Assembly: GCA_002966495.1 (NCBI GenBank)
Contig: CP016490.1
Location: forward strand, 1,488,001-1,552,000
Reading direction: 5' to 3'
DNA: 64,000 bases
DNA from: Halomonas sp. GFAJ-1
GTDB lineage: Bacteria > Pseudomonadota > Gammaproteobacteria > Pseudomonadales > Halomonadaceae
Of this stretch, positions 25,797-34,626 are shown piece after piece (positions within the stretch are counted from its first letter, which is position 1; each line of letters opens with the position of its first letter). The notes beneath the pieces are model-generated. The model was not told the origin of the DNA, did not search any database, and was given only the letters and a program-made list of their open reading frames with translations. Made by a program: the position numbers and the translations under genes.

Positions 25797-26708
25797 ATGC
25801 AATCTCTTGATTATTTTGACCCGGCGACCATCGATGCCGCCCAAGCGGCCAGCCAGCAATCCCTACCCGACACCCAAGACGCAAAACAGAAGCGTGAATT
25901 CAACAAGTTGCAAAAACGCCTGCGTCGCGAGGTGGGTAACGCAATCATCGATTATCAGATGATTGGCGAAGGCGACCGGGTGATGGTGTGCCTATCGGGT
26001 GGCAAAGATAGCTACACCATGCTTGAGATTTTGCGCAACTTGCAGCGCAACGCCCCGGTTAACTTCTCACTGGTGGCGGTGAATATGGATCAGAAGCAAC
26101 CGGGTTTTCCAGAGCACATCCTGCCGCAGTATTTGGATAAGCAGGGGGTGGAGTACCATATTCTAGAGCGGGACACCTACTCGGTGGTGAAAGAGAAAAC
26201 ACCAGAAGGAAAGACCACGTGTGCACTCTGTTCGCGACTGCGTAGAGGGTCGCTGTATGGATTTGCTGAAGAGATTGGCGCTACCAAAATTGCTTTGGGT
26301 CATCACCGGGAAGATATTTTAGAAACGCTGTTTTTAAATATGTTTTTTGGCGGGACTTTAAAAGCTATGCCGCCTAAGCTGCTATCTGATGATGGTAAAA
26401 ATATCGTCATTCGTCCGCTTGCTTACTGCAAAGAGGCGGATATTGCCGAGTTCTCCCGGCTAATGGAGTTCCCCATCATTCCCTGTAATCTGTGTGGTTC
26501 GCAGCCCAACCTCCAGCGTCAGGTCGTTAAAGATATGCTGGCAGAGTGGGATAAGAAGCATCCTGGGCGGCTGGAAAGCATGTTTAAAGCGGTGACGAAT
26601 GTGGCCCCCTCCCAGCTTGCCGACCGCCAGCTATTTGATTTTGCAAACCTTGAAAGCAAACAAGCAGCACTGATGGCCGGGCGCATTCAAGCATTTAACG
26701 TGGGGTAG
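25797..26708 (+). CDS. ttcA: tRNA 2-thiocytidine(32) synthetase TtcA
   Basis: TtcA adds sulfur to C32 of certain tRNAs using ATP and a [4Fe-4S] cluster. The 303-residue protein has the PP-loop SGGKDSYTML, the cluster cysteines CALCSRLRRG, GHHREDILETLFLNM, and the second cysteine region CNLCGSQPNLQR. The ATG at 25797 begins MQSLDYFDP; an upstream in-frame extension of 21 codons is not supported. Its 3' end overlaps the convergent anr by 14 bp, so the two mRNAs are complementary at their ends. In pseudomonads ttcA also neighbours anr. Confidence 0.96.
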   Translation: MQSLDYFDPATIDAAQAASQQSLPDTQDAKQKREFNKLQKRLRREVGNAIIDYQMIGEGDRVMVCLSGGKDSYTMLEILRNLQRNAPVNFSLVAVNMDQKQPGFPEHILPQYLDKQGVEYHILERDTYSVVKEKTPEGKTTCALCSRLRRGSLYGFAEEIGATKIALGHHREDILETLFLNMFFGGTLKAMPPKLLSDDGKNIVIRPLAYCKEADIAEFSRLMEFPIIPCNLCGSQPNLQRQVVKDMLAEWDKKHPGRLESMFKAVTNVAPSQLADRQLFDFANLESKQAALMAGRIQAFNVG

Positions 26709-27447
26709 CGGTCTGCTCGTCCTCTTCGGCCAAGATAATTAACCGCTGCATGTCGAGGATATTAATTTCACGCCCTGACACGGCTACCACGGCTTGTTGC
26801 TGGAAACGGCTAAGAATGCGGCTGACGGTTTCTACCGCGAGGCCCAAGTAATTTCCCATATCCGCCCGGGACATAGAGAGCCGGAAGCTGTAGGGGGAGT
26901 AACCACGCCGACGAAAGCGGTCTGAGAGCGTGATTAAAAAGCTAGCGAGTCGCTGGTCGGCGGTTTTGCGTGATAGCAGGCGCATCATGCGGCGGTCATC
27001 TTTCAGCTCTTTACTCATGCTCCGGTAGAGCTGTCCCCGTAGTTCGGGAAGCTCTTCAGAGAGCGTGTCCAAGCGGTCGAAAGGGATTTCACAAACGGTC
27101 GTGGTTTCCAAGGCAATAACGCTGCCGGGGTAATAGTTTTCATCAATGCCGTCTAACCCCACCAGCTCGCTGGGCAGGTAGAAGTTGGTAAGCTGGTCGT
27201 TGCCATTCCCTTCGCTGGTGACCTGTTTAAGGCTACCCGAGCGAACGGCATACACACTGGTAAACGGGTCTCCCTGGCGAAACAGCGGCTCACCTTTTTT
27301 AAGCGGTGCCCGGCGGCGGATAATAGCGTCAAACTGCCCCATGTCCTCAAGCTCAAGGGCCAGCGGTAGGCACAACGAACTAAGGCTGCAGGTTTGACAG
27401 CGTGCTTCTTGCAGCAGTGAACGTCGGGGGCTGGCTTGGTGAGGCAT
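26695..27447 (-). CDS. anr: Anr/FNR-type oxygen-sensing transcriptional regulator
   Basis: This 250-residue Crp/Fnr-family protein keeps the four cluster cysteines: RCQTCSLSSLCLP (C-x2-C-x5-C) near the N-terminus and TTVCEIPFD near the middle. It therefore should bind an oxygen-labile [4Fe-4S] cluster. The C-terminal helix-turn-helix region has MSRADMGNYLGLAVETVSRILSRFQ; the ETVSR recognition helix is that of FNR/Anr and reads TTGATNNNNATCAA. It lies 58 bp after hemN on the same strand and is probably co-transcribed. It is expected to activate the ccoNOQP and hemN promoters described here under low oxygen. Confidence 0.94.
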   Translation of the reverse strand: MPHQASPRRSLLQEARCQTCSLSSLCLPLALELEDMGQFDAIIRRRAPLKKGEPLFRQGDPFTSVYAVRSGSLKQVTSEGNGNDQLTNFYLPSELVGLDGIDENYYPGSVIALETTTVCEIPFDRLDTLSEELPELRGQLYRSMSKELKDDRRMMRLLSRKTADQRLASFLITLSDRFRRRGYSPYSFRLSMSRADMGNYLGLAVETVSRILSRFQQQAVVAVSGREINILDMQRLIILAEEDEQTATPR

Positions 27448-27505
27448 GTAATTCTCCGTTTATCATTTGCCATGATAGGCGCCAGGCAAGAGCGCCTCAA
27501 TAGGG

Positions 27506-28933
27506 TCACATAATTTTTGAATAACGCTGAGACGACTGGCCGGATAAATAAGCATCGAAGGCCATGGCAAGATGACGAATAAGCAGTCGGCCTGTGGGTG
27601 TGGCGCTCAAAGAGAGGCCGTCACGTATCAGCAAGCCGTCCTGTTCTGCCGCGTGAAGCTGCTCAAGAACGGGAGAAAAGTAGTCAGCAGCATCAATTCC
27701 CCAGCGCTGGCCTACTGCTGCTAGATCAATTCGCATATCACACATTAAGCGTTCAATAACGTCTCGCCGTATTAGGTCGTCCTGATTTAATCTTAAACCT
27801 TTTGCTGTTGCTAGCCTACCTTGATCTAGTGCTGCTTCAAAGTGTTCAAGAGAGGTTGGGTTTTGCGCATAAACGTCATCCACGCGAGAAATGGCTGAGA
27901 CGCCTAGCCCTATCAGATCACACTGAGCATGGCTGGAGTAACCTTGGAAATTACGCTGAAGTGAGCCGTTGCGCTGGGCAACCGCCAAGCTATCATCCGG
28001 TCGGGCAAAATGATCCATACCAATGTGTACATAGCCTGCGCTGGTAAGCATCTCAATAGTCGTATGCAAAATAGCGAGTTTCTCATCGGCACTTGGTAAG
28101 TCTTCCTCATTAATACGTCGCTGAGGCGCAAAACGAGTGGGCATATGGGCATAGTTAAACACTGATAGCCGTGCTGGGTTTAGCTCAATAACCTGCTGCA
28201 GTGTGTCGGCAAAGCTCTGCTCGGTTTGAAAGGGCAGGCCATAGATCAAATCGAGATTAAGTGAGCGAAAACTTAGACGATGAGCTTCATCCATTAATGT
28301 TTCGGTGAGCACTCGCGGCTGCACACGATTAATCGCTTTTTGTACCTGTGGGTTTAAATCCTGTACGCCAAGGCTCAGCCGGTTAAACCCAAGTGACTGT
28401 AAGTGGCGTAGGGTAAATACATCGGCTTCCCGTGGGTCAATTTCAATAGCGTAATCACGATCAGGCGACATGGATAAACCAAAGCGAGCGTCTAAACGGT
28501 CAATCAGGTCGCTCATTTGTGCAAGCGAGAGAAACGTCGGTGTACCACCACCCCAGTGCAACTGTTGTACTGGCCGCTGAGTATCTAGGTGGCGGGCGGT
28601 TAGAACCATTTCACGGTCGAGTCTAGAGAGATATGGCTCTGCCAGCTGGGTGTTTTTGGTAGCAATCTTATTGCAGGCACAGTAAAAGCAAATTTTGCGG
28701 CAAAAAGGCACGTGCACATAGAGCGATAGCGGTCTTTGGCTCTGATTGCTACGCTCAAGCGCCTGGGTAAAATCATCTGCGGTGAACTGCTCATTGAAAG
28801 CGAGCGCGGTTGGGTAAGAAGTGTAACGGGGGCCGCTTTTGTCATAGCGGCGAAGCAGCGCTTCATCCCAGGCTGTGGCCGGAGGCGCTGCAAGTGTAGG
28901 GTGTGAAACGGCAGCAGTGGCATGTGCAGGCAT
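27506..28933 (-). CDS. hemN: Oxygen-independent coproporphyrinogen III oxidase
   Basis: HemN is a radical-SAM enzyme that decarboxylates coproporphyrinogen III to protoporphyrinogen IX without oxygen. The protein shows RYTSYPTA near the N-terminus, the cluster motif CRKICFYCACNK (CxxxCxxC), LHWGGGTPTFL, EIDPREAD, SLGVQDLNPQVQKAINRVQP and DLIYGLP. The ATG at 28933 follows GGAG and gives 475 residues. A TTG at 28972 would extend it by 13. An FNR-like box at 29077-29090 lies about 144 bp upstream of this start, with a -10-like TAGCAT at the class II spacing. Haem supply for the cbb3 oxidase is the natural role here. Confidence 0.95.
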   Translation of the reverse strand: MPAHATAAVSHPTLAAPPATAWDEALLRRYDKSGPRYTSYPTALAFNEQFTADDFTQALERSNQSQRPLSLYVHVPFCRKICFYCACNKIATKNTQLAEPYLSRLDREMVLTARHLDTQRPVQQLHWGGGTPTFLSLAQMSDLIDRLDARFGLSMSPDRDYAIEIDPREADVFTLRHLQSLGFNRLSLGVQDLNPQVQKAINRVQPRVLTETLMDEAHRLSFRSLNLDLIYGLPFQTEQSFADTLQQVIELNPARLSVFNYAHMPTRFAPQRRINEEDLPSADEKLAILHTTIEMLTSAGYVHIGMDHFARPDDSLAVAQRNGSLQRNFQGYSSHAQCDLIGLGVSAISRVDDVYAQNPTSLEHFEAALDQGRLATAKGLRLNQDDLIRRDVIERLMCDMRIDLAAVGQRWGIDAADYFSPVLEQLHAAEQDGLLIRDGLSLSATPTGRLLIRHLAMAFDAYLSGQSSQRYSKIM

Positions 28934-29076
28934 GGAAGGCGCTCCAGGGTTTAAAAGCAAGGCTTGCACCAAGCTTGAATAGCAAGATCAAAAGCAATAG
29001 GGGATCACAGGTGTTAATGCCGAGAAAAACAGGCTTAAACGCTGCTAAATGCTAGAACAAGCAAACCATGAAAGCG

Positions 29077-29090
29077 TTGAGCTGCATCAA
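29077..29090 (-). promoter_or_regulatory. FNR/Anr-type box upstream of hemN
   Basis: TTGAGCTGCATCAA matches TTGATNNNNATCAA at nine of ten fixed positions. On the minus strand, a TAGCAT (29054-29049) sits where a -10 would be if the box centre is at -41.5, as in class II FNR promoters. Confidence 0.65.
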
Positions 29091-29108
29091 GGTATACGCG
29101 TCAGGGTG

Positions 29109-29804
29109 TTAATGGGCGCCATGACCCATCAGCGCCCATAGCTGCCATACCGCAAAACCAATAATAGTCAGTGCAGCGATGCTACGAGTGGCCGGATGGC
29201 GTATTAGCTGGCTAAGCTGCTGGGCAGCCAAGCCGGTGGCCAGCAGCGCTGGTAGGGTGCCTAAACCAAAGGCGCCCATCAGCAGTGCACCTTGGAGTGG
29301 GTCGGCGATAGCGAGGCTCCAGGCCAGCATGGAGTAGACAAGGCCGCAGGGTAGCCAGCCCCATAGCGCGCCAAGGGTGAATGCCTGGGGAAGGTGCACA
29401 ACGGGCATCAAACGCCGCCCTAGCGGCTCTATATAGCGCCATAGGTGTCGCCCAATGGCTTCGACCTTAAGCAGACCCTTCCACCAGTTGGCAATATACA
29501 GCGCCATTAAAATCAGCATGAGCGCGGCAAAGGCTTGCAGCATAATGCGGGCGGTGGGAGAAAGCGAAATAAGCGTACCCAGCGCCGCCACTAGGGCGCC
29601 TGCGACCATGTAGCTCAGAATGCGGCCAGCGTTATAGCTTAGTAAAAGGCCACCCATACGGGCGGGGTGGCGCATGCTTGGCGGTACAGCAAAGGTCAGT
29701 GCGCTCATAATGCCGCCACACATGCCGATACAGTGAGCACCCCCCATTAAACCAAATACAAAAGCCGCCATGACCGGTGGTAAATCTAAGCCTGTTGGGT
29801 TCAT
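29109..29804 (-). CDS. TauE/SafE- or DsbD_2-like membrane protein of the cbb3 assembly cluster
   Basis: The 231-residue protein has about six membrane segments and the N-terminal motif GLMGGAHCIGMCGGI, with two cysteines in a hydrophobic setting. A later PCGLVYSMLAWSLA repeats the theme. This motif pair is typical of the 'sulfite exporter TauE/SafE' or DsbD_2 family found after ccoS in many proteobacteria. There it is thought to help copper delivery or cytochrome maturation. Its start overlaps the ccoS stop by 4 bp, so it is part of the ccoGHIS operon. Metal or thiol transport is inferred. Confidence 0.8.
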   Translation of the reverse strand: MNPTGLDLPPVMAAFVFGLMGGAHCIGMCGGIMSALTFAVPPSMRHPARMGGLLLSYNAGRILSYMVAGALVAALGTLISLSPTARIMLQAFAALMLILMALYIANWWKGLLKVEAIGRHLWRYIEPLGRRLMPVVHLPQAFTLGALWGWLPCGLVYSMLAWSLAIADPLQGALLMGAFGLGTLPALLATGLAAQQLSQLIRHPATRSIAALTIIGFAVWQLWALMGHGAH

Positions 29805-30028
29805 GACGGCGGTTCTGAGTCGTTTGGCTTAGCCTGTTTGCGAGACGCTAATTTACGCTCGTCGCGCTGCTCCTTGGTTAAGTCATTCTCATCGTCATCG
29901 AACAGAACGCGGTAGGCGGGCCCTTCAAGATCATCAAACTGGTCGTGCTTAACCGCCCAAAAAAACGCCCAGACGGCGAGGCCGAGCAAGATAAGTGATA
30001 GAGGGATTAGCAAATAAAGAATTGTCAT
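29801..30028 (-). CDS. ccoS: cbb3-type cytochrome oxidase assembly protein CcoS
   Basis: This 75-residue protein has one N-terminal membrane helix (LYLLIPLSLILLGLAVWAFFWAV). It is followed by KHDQFDDLEGPAYRVLFDDD, the CcoS signature, and then a charged tail. CcoS is needed for inserting haem and copper into the cbb3 catalytic subunit. It overlaps ccoI by 4 bp upstream and the TauE/SafE-like gene by 4 bp downstream. Confidence 0.93.
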   Translation of the reverse strand: MTILYLLIPLSLILLGLAVWAFFWAVKHDQFDDLEGPAYRVLFDDDENDLTKEQRDERKLASRKQAKPNDSEPPS

Positions 30029-32502
30029 GCGTTCACCGGATGGGTAGTCGCTATCAGTGGAGCCGATTGGGTGCGCCAGCGTGACAGGCGCAGCGCATTA
30101 CCCACCACTACCAGAGAGCTAAGCGACATGCCAATAGCGGCAAGCCATGGTGGTATAAGGCCCATGGCGGCCAGTGGCAGTGCTGAGAAGTTGTAGCAGA
30201 CTGACCACAGCATATTTTGTCGCATGATCTTGCGCGTGGCTCCGGAAATCTCGATAGCGTCATATATCCGCATCAAACGGGGACTGAGAAGTACCGCATC
30301 GGCGCGCGTGCGGGCTAAATCCGTGGCGCCGTTCATGGCAATCGCCACGTCAGCACCCGCTAAGACGGGCACGTCGTTGATGCCGTCGCCAATCATTACG
30401 ACACACTCGCCTTGGGCTTGTAGCTCGCGTAGTCGCTCAAGTTTTCCTTCGGGTGACCTGCCCGCATGCCAGGTGGTGATATTGAGCTGCTGGGCGAGGC
30501 TCTCAACCGCCTCTTGGGTATCCCCAGAAAGAAGTTCAACCGTTAACCCTCGGGCCTGGAGGGCGGCCACCGTTTGGGCTGCATCATCACGAATGCCGTC
30601 ATGCAGTTTAAACCATGCGCGCGGCTCGCTATTTTCGCTCAGCAGCAGCCACTGCCCGGGGCCGGGCGGTGCAATAGCCGTTTTACAGGCAAAGTCCGGT
30701 TTCCCTAGGCGCCAAGTAGAACCGTTTAGCGTGCCTTCTAACCCAGAGCCGGTATGGCTTTGTACGTGATGAGCCTGCAGCGTAGCATCGCGGAAAGGGC
30801 GGAATGCCCGAGCGATAGGGTGCTCTGAGTGGGCTTCCAACGCTGCGGCAATCGCCCTGGCTCGCTCAGCGCTGAGTTCGGGCAGCTCAGCGGAAAGGCC
30901 AGTAAGCGGAGTTGTTTGCGTGAGGTGCATTTCGCCCCGGGTCAGCGTGCCTGTTTTGTCGAAAATAACCCGAGTAACGTTCGAGAGCGACTCCATGGCA
31001 TCGGCGCGGGTGATTAGTACTCCGCGTTTGCGCAGCTGACCATGGCCAGCCGTTAAGGCAGTAGGGGTCGCCAGGGCCAGCGCACAGGGGCACGTGACGA
31101 CCAGCACTGAAAGCATGATCCATAGTACTCTTGATGGATCGATGTACCACCAGGCAAGGGTAACGCAGGCCGTCACTACCAGCAGGCGCAAAATAAAGAG
31201 ATGCGCCATACGTGCGGCCATTTGCGCAAGCCTTGGGCGGCTGGCAAAGGCGCGGTCGGTTAAATCTACAATGCTCGCCACGCGTGCTTCACCACCCGCA
31301 TGGGTAACGGTGACGACCAGCGGGTTTTCCATATTCTGACTGCCGCCGGTGACGCTATCGCCCACGCGCCGCGTGACCGGCAAGTACTCCCCGGTCAGCA
31401 TGGACTCATCGAGACTGGATTCACCCTCTTCGATAATACCGTCGGCGGGCACGCCGTGGCCGGGTTTGATGAGTATTCGGTCGCCTGTTGTTAGTTCGCT
31501 AGCAGGCAGAATCCGCTCGCTGCCATCGGCTTCAAGACGCGTGGCGGAAACCGGCAAAACACCGCTTAATGCGTTGCCACTGTGGCCGCTGCGTCGTCTG
31601 GCGCGGCCTTCTACATAGCGGCCAAACAGCAGGAAGAACGTAAACATGGCCACTGAGTCGTAATACACCTCACCCACTCCAAACAGCACCGCATAACTGC
31701 TGGCTAAGTAGGCGCCACCGATGGCCAGCGAGACCGGCACATCCATGCCCAGCACGCCGGTTTTAAGATCGCGCAGCGCATTACGGAAAAAGGGTTGGGC
31801 TGAGAAAAGCACCACGGGCGTTGCTAGGGCAAACGATAGCCAGTGGAAAAGTGCATAAAAATCCGCGCTGATTTCGCCAGGCCCTGCGACGTAGATCGGG
31901 ATAGAGAACATCATGACCTGCATCATGCCCACTGCGGCGACAATCAGACGGCGTACGTTCATCCGCTCTTCATGTTGAAGACGCGCTTGGGCTTGATCAG
32001 GTTCGTAGGGCTGGGCGTCGTAACCAATTGCCGCCAGCTCGGCGAATAGCTGCGATAGCTTGACAACGTTTGGATCCCAGCTCACTCGCAGGCGATGATG
32101 GGTCAAATTTACCGCACTGGATCCTACGCCCTCAAGGGCATTCAGGCGGTGTTCAATTAGCCAAGCACAAGCAGCACAAGTAATACCCTCAACCGCTAAT
32201 GTCGCCCTAACAAACCCTTCGTCACCATCTGCGTGCACAAACTGTGCCTGCAGGCCGGGGTCGTCAAATACCGACCAAGTTTCTGCTTTGGTGGCTTGGC
32301 GCTCATCAGGGCGCTCAGGTAGCTCGGTGCGGTAGCGGTAATAGCTTTCCAGCCCCCCACCCACAATAGCATGTGCTACTGCTTCGCAGCCGGGGCAACA
32401 AAGCGGATGGGTAGTTTCATCAAGGGCAATTTGCCACGGTGCCCCTGCGGGCACCGGATTGCCGCAGTGGTAGCAGCTAGAGGACGTCAAGGTAGTGCTC
32501 AT
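30025..32502 (-). CDS. ccoI: Copper-translocating P-type ATPase CcoI
   Basis: CcoI exports copper across the inner membrane for the CuB site of cbb3 oxidase. The 825-residue protein starts with a cysteine-rich region (SSCYHCGNP, CCPGCEAVAHAI) typical of CcoI/FixI. A heavy-metal domain with GITCAACAWLIEHRL near residue 110 follows. The P1B ATPase core shows SLDESMLTGEYLPV, the metal-site CPCALALATP, the phosphorylation loop DKTGTL, HSEHPIARA, and GDGINDVPVLAGADVAIAM. It overlaps ccoH by 4 bp. The CPC motif and its neighbours set it apart from a general copper-resistance CopA. Confidence 0.94.
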   Translation of the reverse strand: MSTTLTSSSCYHCGNPVPAGAPWQIALDETTHPLCCPGCEAVAHAIVGGGLESYYRYRTELPERPDERQATKAETWSVFDDPGLQAQFVHADGDEGFVRATLAVEGITCAACAWLIEHRLNALEGVGSSAVNLTHHRLRVSWDPNVVKLSQLFAELAAIGYDAQPYEPDQAQARLQHEERMNVRRLIVAAVGMMQVMMFSIPIYVAGPGEISADFYALFHWLSFALATPVVLFSAQPFFRNALRDLKTGVLGMDVPVSLAIGGAYLASSYAVLFGVGEVYYDSVAMFTFFLLFGRYVEGRARRRSGHSGNALSGVLPVSATRLEADGSERILPASELTTGDRILIKPGHGVPADGIIEEGESSLDESMLTGEYLPVTRRVGDSVTGGSQNMENPLVVTVTHAGGEARVASIVDLTDRAFASRPRLAQMAARMAHLFILRLLVVTACVTLAWWYIDPSRVLWIMLSVLVVTCPCALALATPTALTAGHGQLRKRGVLITRADAMESLSNVTRVIFDKTGTLTRGEMHLTQTTPLTGLSAELPELSAERARAIAAALEAHSEHPIARAFRPFRDATLQAHHVQSHTGSGLEGTLNGSTWRLGKPDFACKTAIAPPGPGQWLLLSENSEPRAWFKLHDGIRDDAAQTVAALQARGLTVELLSGDTQEAVESLAQQLNITTWHAGRSPEGKLERLRELQAQGECVVMIGDGINDVPVLAGADVAIAMNGATDLARTRADAVLLSPRLMRIYDAIEISGATRKIMRQNMLWSVCYNFSALPLAAMGLIPPWLAAIGMSLSSLVVVGNALRLSRWRTQSAPLIATTHPVNA

Positions 32503-33017
32503 TCGCTTTCAGAACGTCCTCCGGGTAGCAGGGCAATGCTATTTTCATTAGGAAAGCGTGCTACTCCGATGAGGCGCCAATCGGCATCCTCTTCGTCTGG
32601 CTGTAGCTGCAAGTACCAACGGTAGCGCAAGTTATCGGGTCCTTGGGCGAGATAGCGCCCCTCTCTGACATGCTCAAGCACAAACTGCTGATCGCGATCA
32701 TCCTGCGTAGGGAAGATCAGTTTCAAATATAGCGTGTCAGGATGCACGTCACCGTCGAGGTCAAGAACGATATCGCTGGTGAGCGGGTCAATACGAAGCT
32801 CTGCGCTCAGGTTTAATTCACGCGCGCGCTCCTGCTTAGCAATGACCACGTTAATGGCTCGGCCATGCTCGTAGTAGTCATCTTGGACCAAACCATCGGA
32901 TGTGCGTATCGCCATGACAGCGAGTGTGCTACTGGCAAAGATAGAAACACCTAAAAGCCCAAGTAAAAACCAGGGCCAAACTTGCTTATACCATGGGGTA
33001 ACGCTCTGGGGTGACAT
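32499..33017 (-). CDS. ccoH: cbb3 oxidase assembly protein CcoH (FixH family)
   Basis: The 172-residue protein has one N-terminal membrane helix (WPWFLLGLLGVSIFASSTLAVMA) after a short cytosolic start. A periplasmic FixH domain follows: DGLVQDDYYEHGRAINV, repeated hydrophobic strands, and YLAQGPDNLRYRWYLQLQ. CcoH stabilises the oxidase during assembly. It lies 7 bp after ccoG and overlaps ccoI by 4 bp. Confidence 0.92.
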   Translation of the reverse strand: MSPQSVTPWYKQVWPWFLLGLLGVSIFASSTLAVMAIRTSDGLVQDDYYEHGRAINVVIAKQERARELNLSAELRIDPLTSDIVLDLDGDVHPDTLYLKLIFPTQDDRDQQFVLEHVREGRYLAQGPDNLRYRWYLQLQPDEEDADWRLIGVARFPNENSIALLPGGRSESE

Positions 33018-33024
33018 GGTGCCT

Positions 33025-34461
33025 TTATCTCCTGATGTCGCCTAGGAAGCGTGCTTCACGCTCAATGCGTATACGCTCGTCCTGCTGGGCTTGTAAAGTA
33101 AATGTAATGGGGTGGCTCGGCTCACTTAGATCACTTGCGTCTACGAGTACAGTCACTACCCGGAGGCGAGAGTCGCCCGCGGGGACGCTTACCACGACAT
33201 CGTCTAGCGTAAGGCTTGGTAGCCCCGATACGCTTAAGCGATACGTATGGTCTTGGTTGTCTAAGTTGCGGATGTTCAAGCTATACACATTGCTAATGCG
33301 CCCATCCCGCGTGGTTTGGTAAAGCTGGGTACGTTCGCGCTCAACGTCGAAACCTAGCGGCATACGGTCGTTAACCGCCCAGGCAAATGCGGCCACCATC
33401 ACGACGAGCGCAGCAAAATAGCCAAGCAGGCGAGGGCGTAAAATATGGCTTTTTTTGCCCTCCAGCGCATTTTCAGTGGTGTAGCGAATTAACCCCCGGG
33501 GGTAGCCCATTTTATCCATAACGCTATCGCAGGCATCAATACACGCCGCACAGGTGATGCATTCATACTGCAGGCCATCACGAATATCGATGCCCGTTGG
33601 GCACACCTGAACACACAGGTCGCAGTCAATACAGTCGCCAAAGCCCGCTTCTCTAGCTTGGGTATGGCTAAGTGATTTTTTGCGGCTACCACGCGGTTCG
33701 CCGCGTGCTTCATCGTAGGAAACGATGAGCGTGTCGCGATCAAACATTACCGACTGAAAGCGTGCATAGGGGCACATATAAATGCACACCTGTTCGCGCA
33801 GCCAGCCTGCATTTAGGTAGGTGAACACTAAAAAGAAGCCCACCCAGAAGTAAGACCAGCCGTGGGCTTCCAGGGAGGGGAGTTCGATAACCAGCGTCCG
33901 AATGGGGGTAAAGTAGCCGACAAAGGTAATGCCGGTAGCAAGAGCGATCAGCAGCCACGCAGCATGCTTAACCCCTTTACGCCACGCCTTATTGGCGGTG
34001 AGCGGCTGCTTGTCCAGCTTGATACGCTGGTTTCTGGAGCCTTCAATGCGGTGCTCAAGCCAAATAAACAGAAACGTCCAAACACTTTGTGGGCAGGTGT
34101 AGCCGCACCAAACACGCCCTGCAAAGACGGTAATAAAAAACAGCCCAAAGGCGCAGATAATCAGCAGCCACGACAGTAGGACAAACTCTTGCGGGTAGAA
34201 CGTTGCGGCAAAGATATGAAATTCACGGCCGGGTAAATCAAACCAAATAGCCGGGCGGGAGCCCCAGTTAACCCATGGGAGTAAGAAAAATACCAGCATG
34301 AGCGCCCAGTTAGCGCTGCGCCGAACCTTTTGAAACAGGCCTTTAATTTCGCGCACGTAAATGTGGCGGCGTTTGGCGTACATTTCCTGGGTTTCACTTT
34401 CCCCCGGGGTATGATGCCCAACAGTCGGTGGCGTTATATCGCGGCTAGGTATTTTTTCCAT
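33025..34461 (-). CDS. ccoG: cbb3 oxidase accessory protein CcoG (FixG/RdxA), Fe-S membrane protein
   Basis: CcoG is a polyferredoxin-like membrane protein that reduces Cu(II) for cbb3 assembly. The 478-residue protein has a NapH-like membrane region with CGYTCPQSVWTFLFIW and VCIYMCPYARFQSVM. Two ferredoxin motifs follow, CIDCDLCVQVCP and CITCAACIDACD (near residues 280-310). The C-terminal periplasmic FixG domain ends ERIRIEREARFLGDIR. It begins a second transcription unit, separated from ccoP by 165 bp with a terminator. No clear FNR box was seen in that gap. Confidence 0.94.
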   Translation of the reverse strand: MEKIPSRDITPPTVGHHTPGESETQEMYAKRRHIYVREIKGLFQKVRRSANWALMLVFFLLPWVNWGSRPAIWFDLPGREFHIFAATFYPQEFVLLSWLLIICAFGLFFITVFAGRVWCGYTCPQSVWTFLFIWLEHRIEGSRNQRIKLDKQPLTANKAWRKGVKHAAWLLIALATGITFVGYFTPIRTLVIELPSLEAHGWSYFWVGFFLVFTYLNAGWLREQVCIYMCPYARFQSVMFDRDTLIVSYDEARGEPRGSRKKSLSHTQAREAGFGDCIDCDLCVQVCPTGIDIRDGLQYECITCAACIDACDSVMDKMGYPRGLIRYTTENALEGKKSHILRPRLLGYFAALVVMVAAFAWAVNDRMPLGFDVERERTQLYQTTRDGRISNVYSLNIRNLDNQDHTYRLSVSGLPSLTLDDVVVSVPAGDSRLRVVTVLVDASDLSEPSHPITFTLQAQQDERIRIEREARFLGDIRR

Positions 34462-34568
34462 GGCAATGATCGCAGCTCACAAGGCAGGAATAGATGGCAG
34501 CACGGGGATCAGCTGTCAACCAGATAACATTCAGCGATGAATAGTGTATCGGGTTGTGGATGAAGAAA

Positions 34569-34591
34569 GGGTGCGGTATGTAACCGCACCC
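34569..34591 (-). terminator. Terminator after ccoNOQP
   Basis: GGGTGCGGT (34569-34577) and ACCGCACCC (34583-34591) pair over a 5-nt loop. On the minus strand the stem is followed by TTTCTTC. It lies about 35 bp after the ccoP stop and separates ccoNOQP from ccoGHIS. Confidence 0.75.
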
Positions 34592-34626
34592 CCTTTAATC
34601 AGCCTTTTAAAACAGCTTAGCGATGT

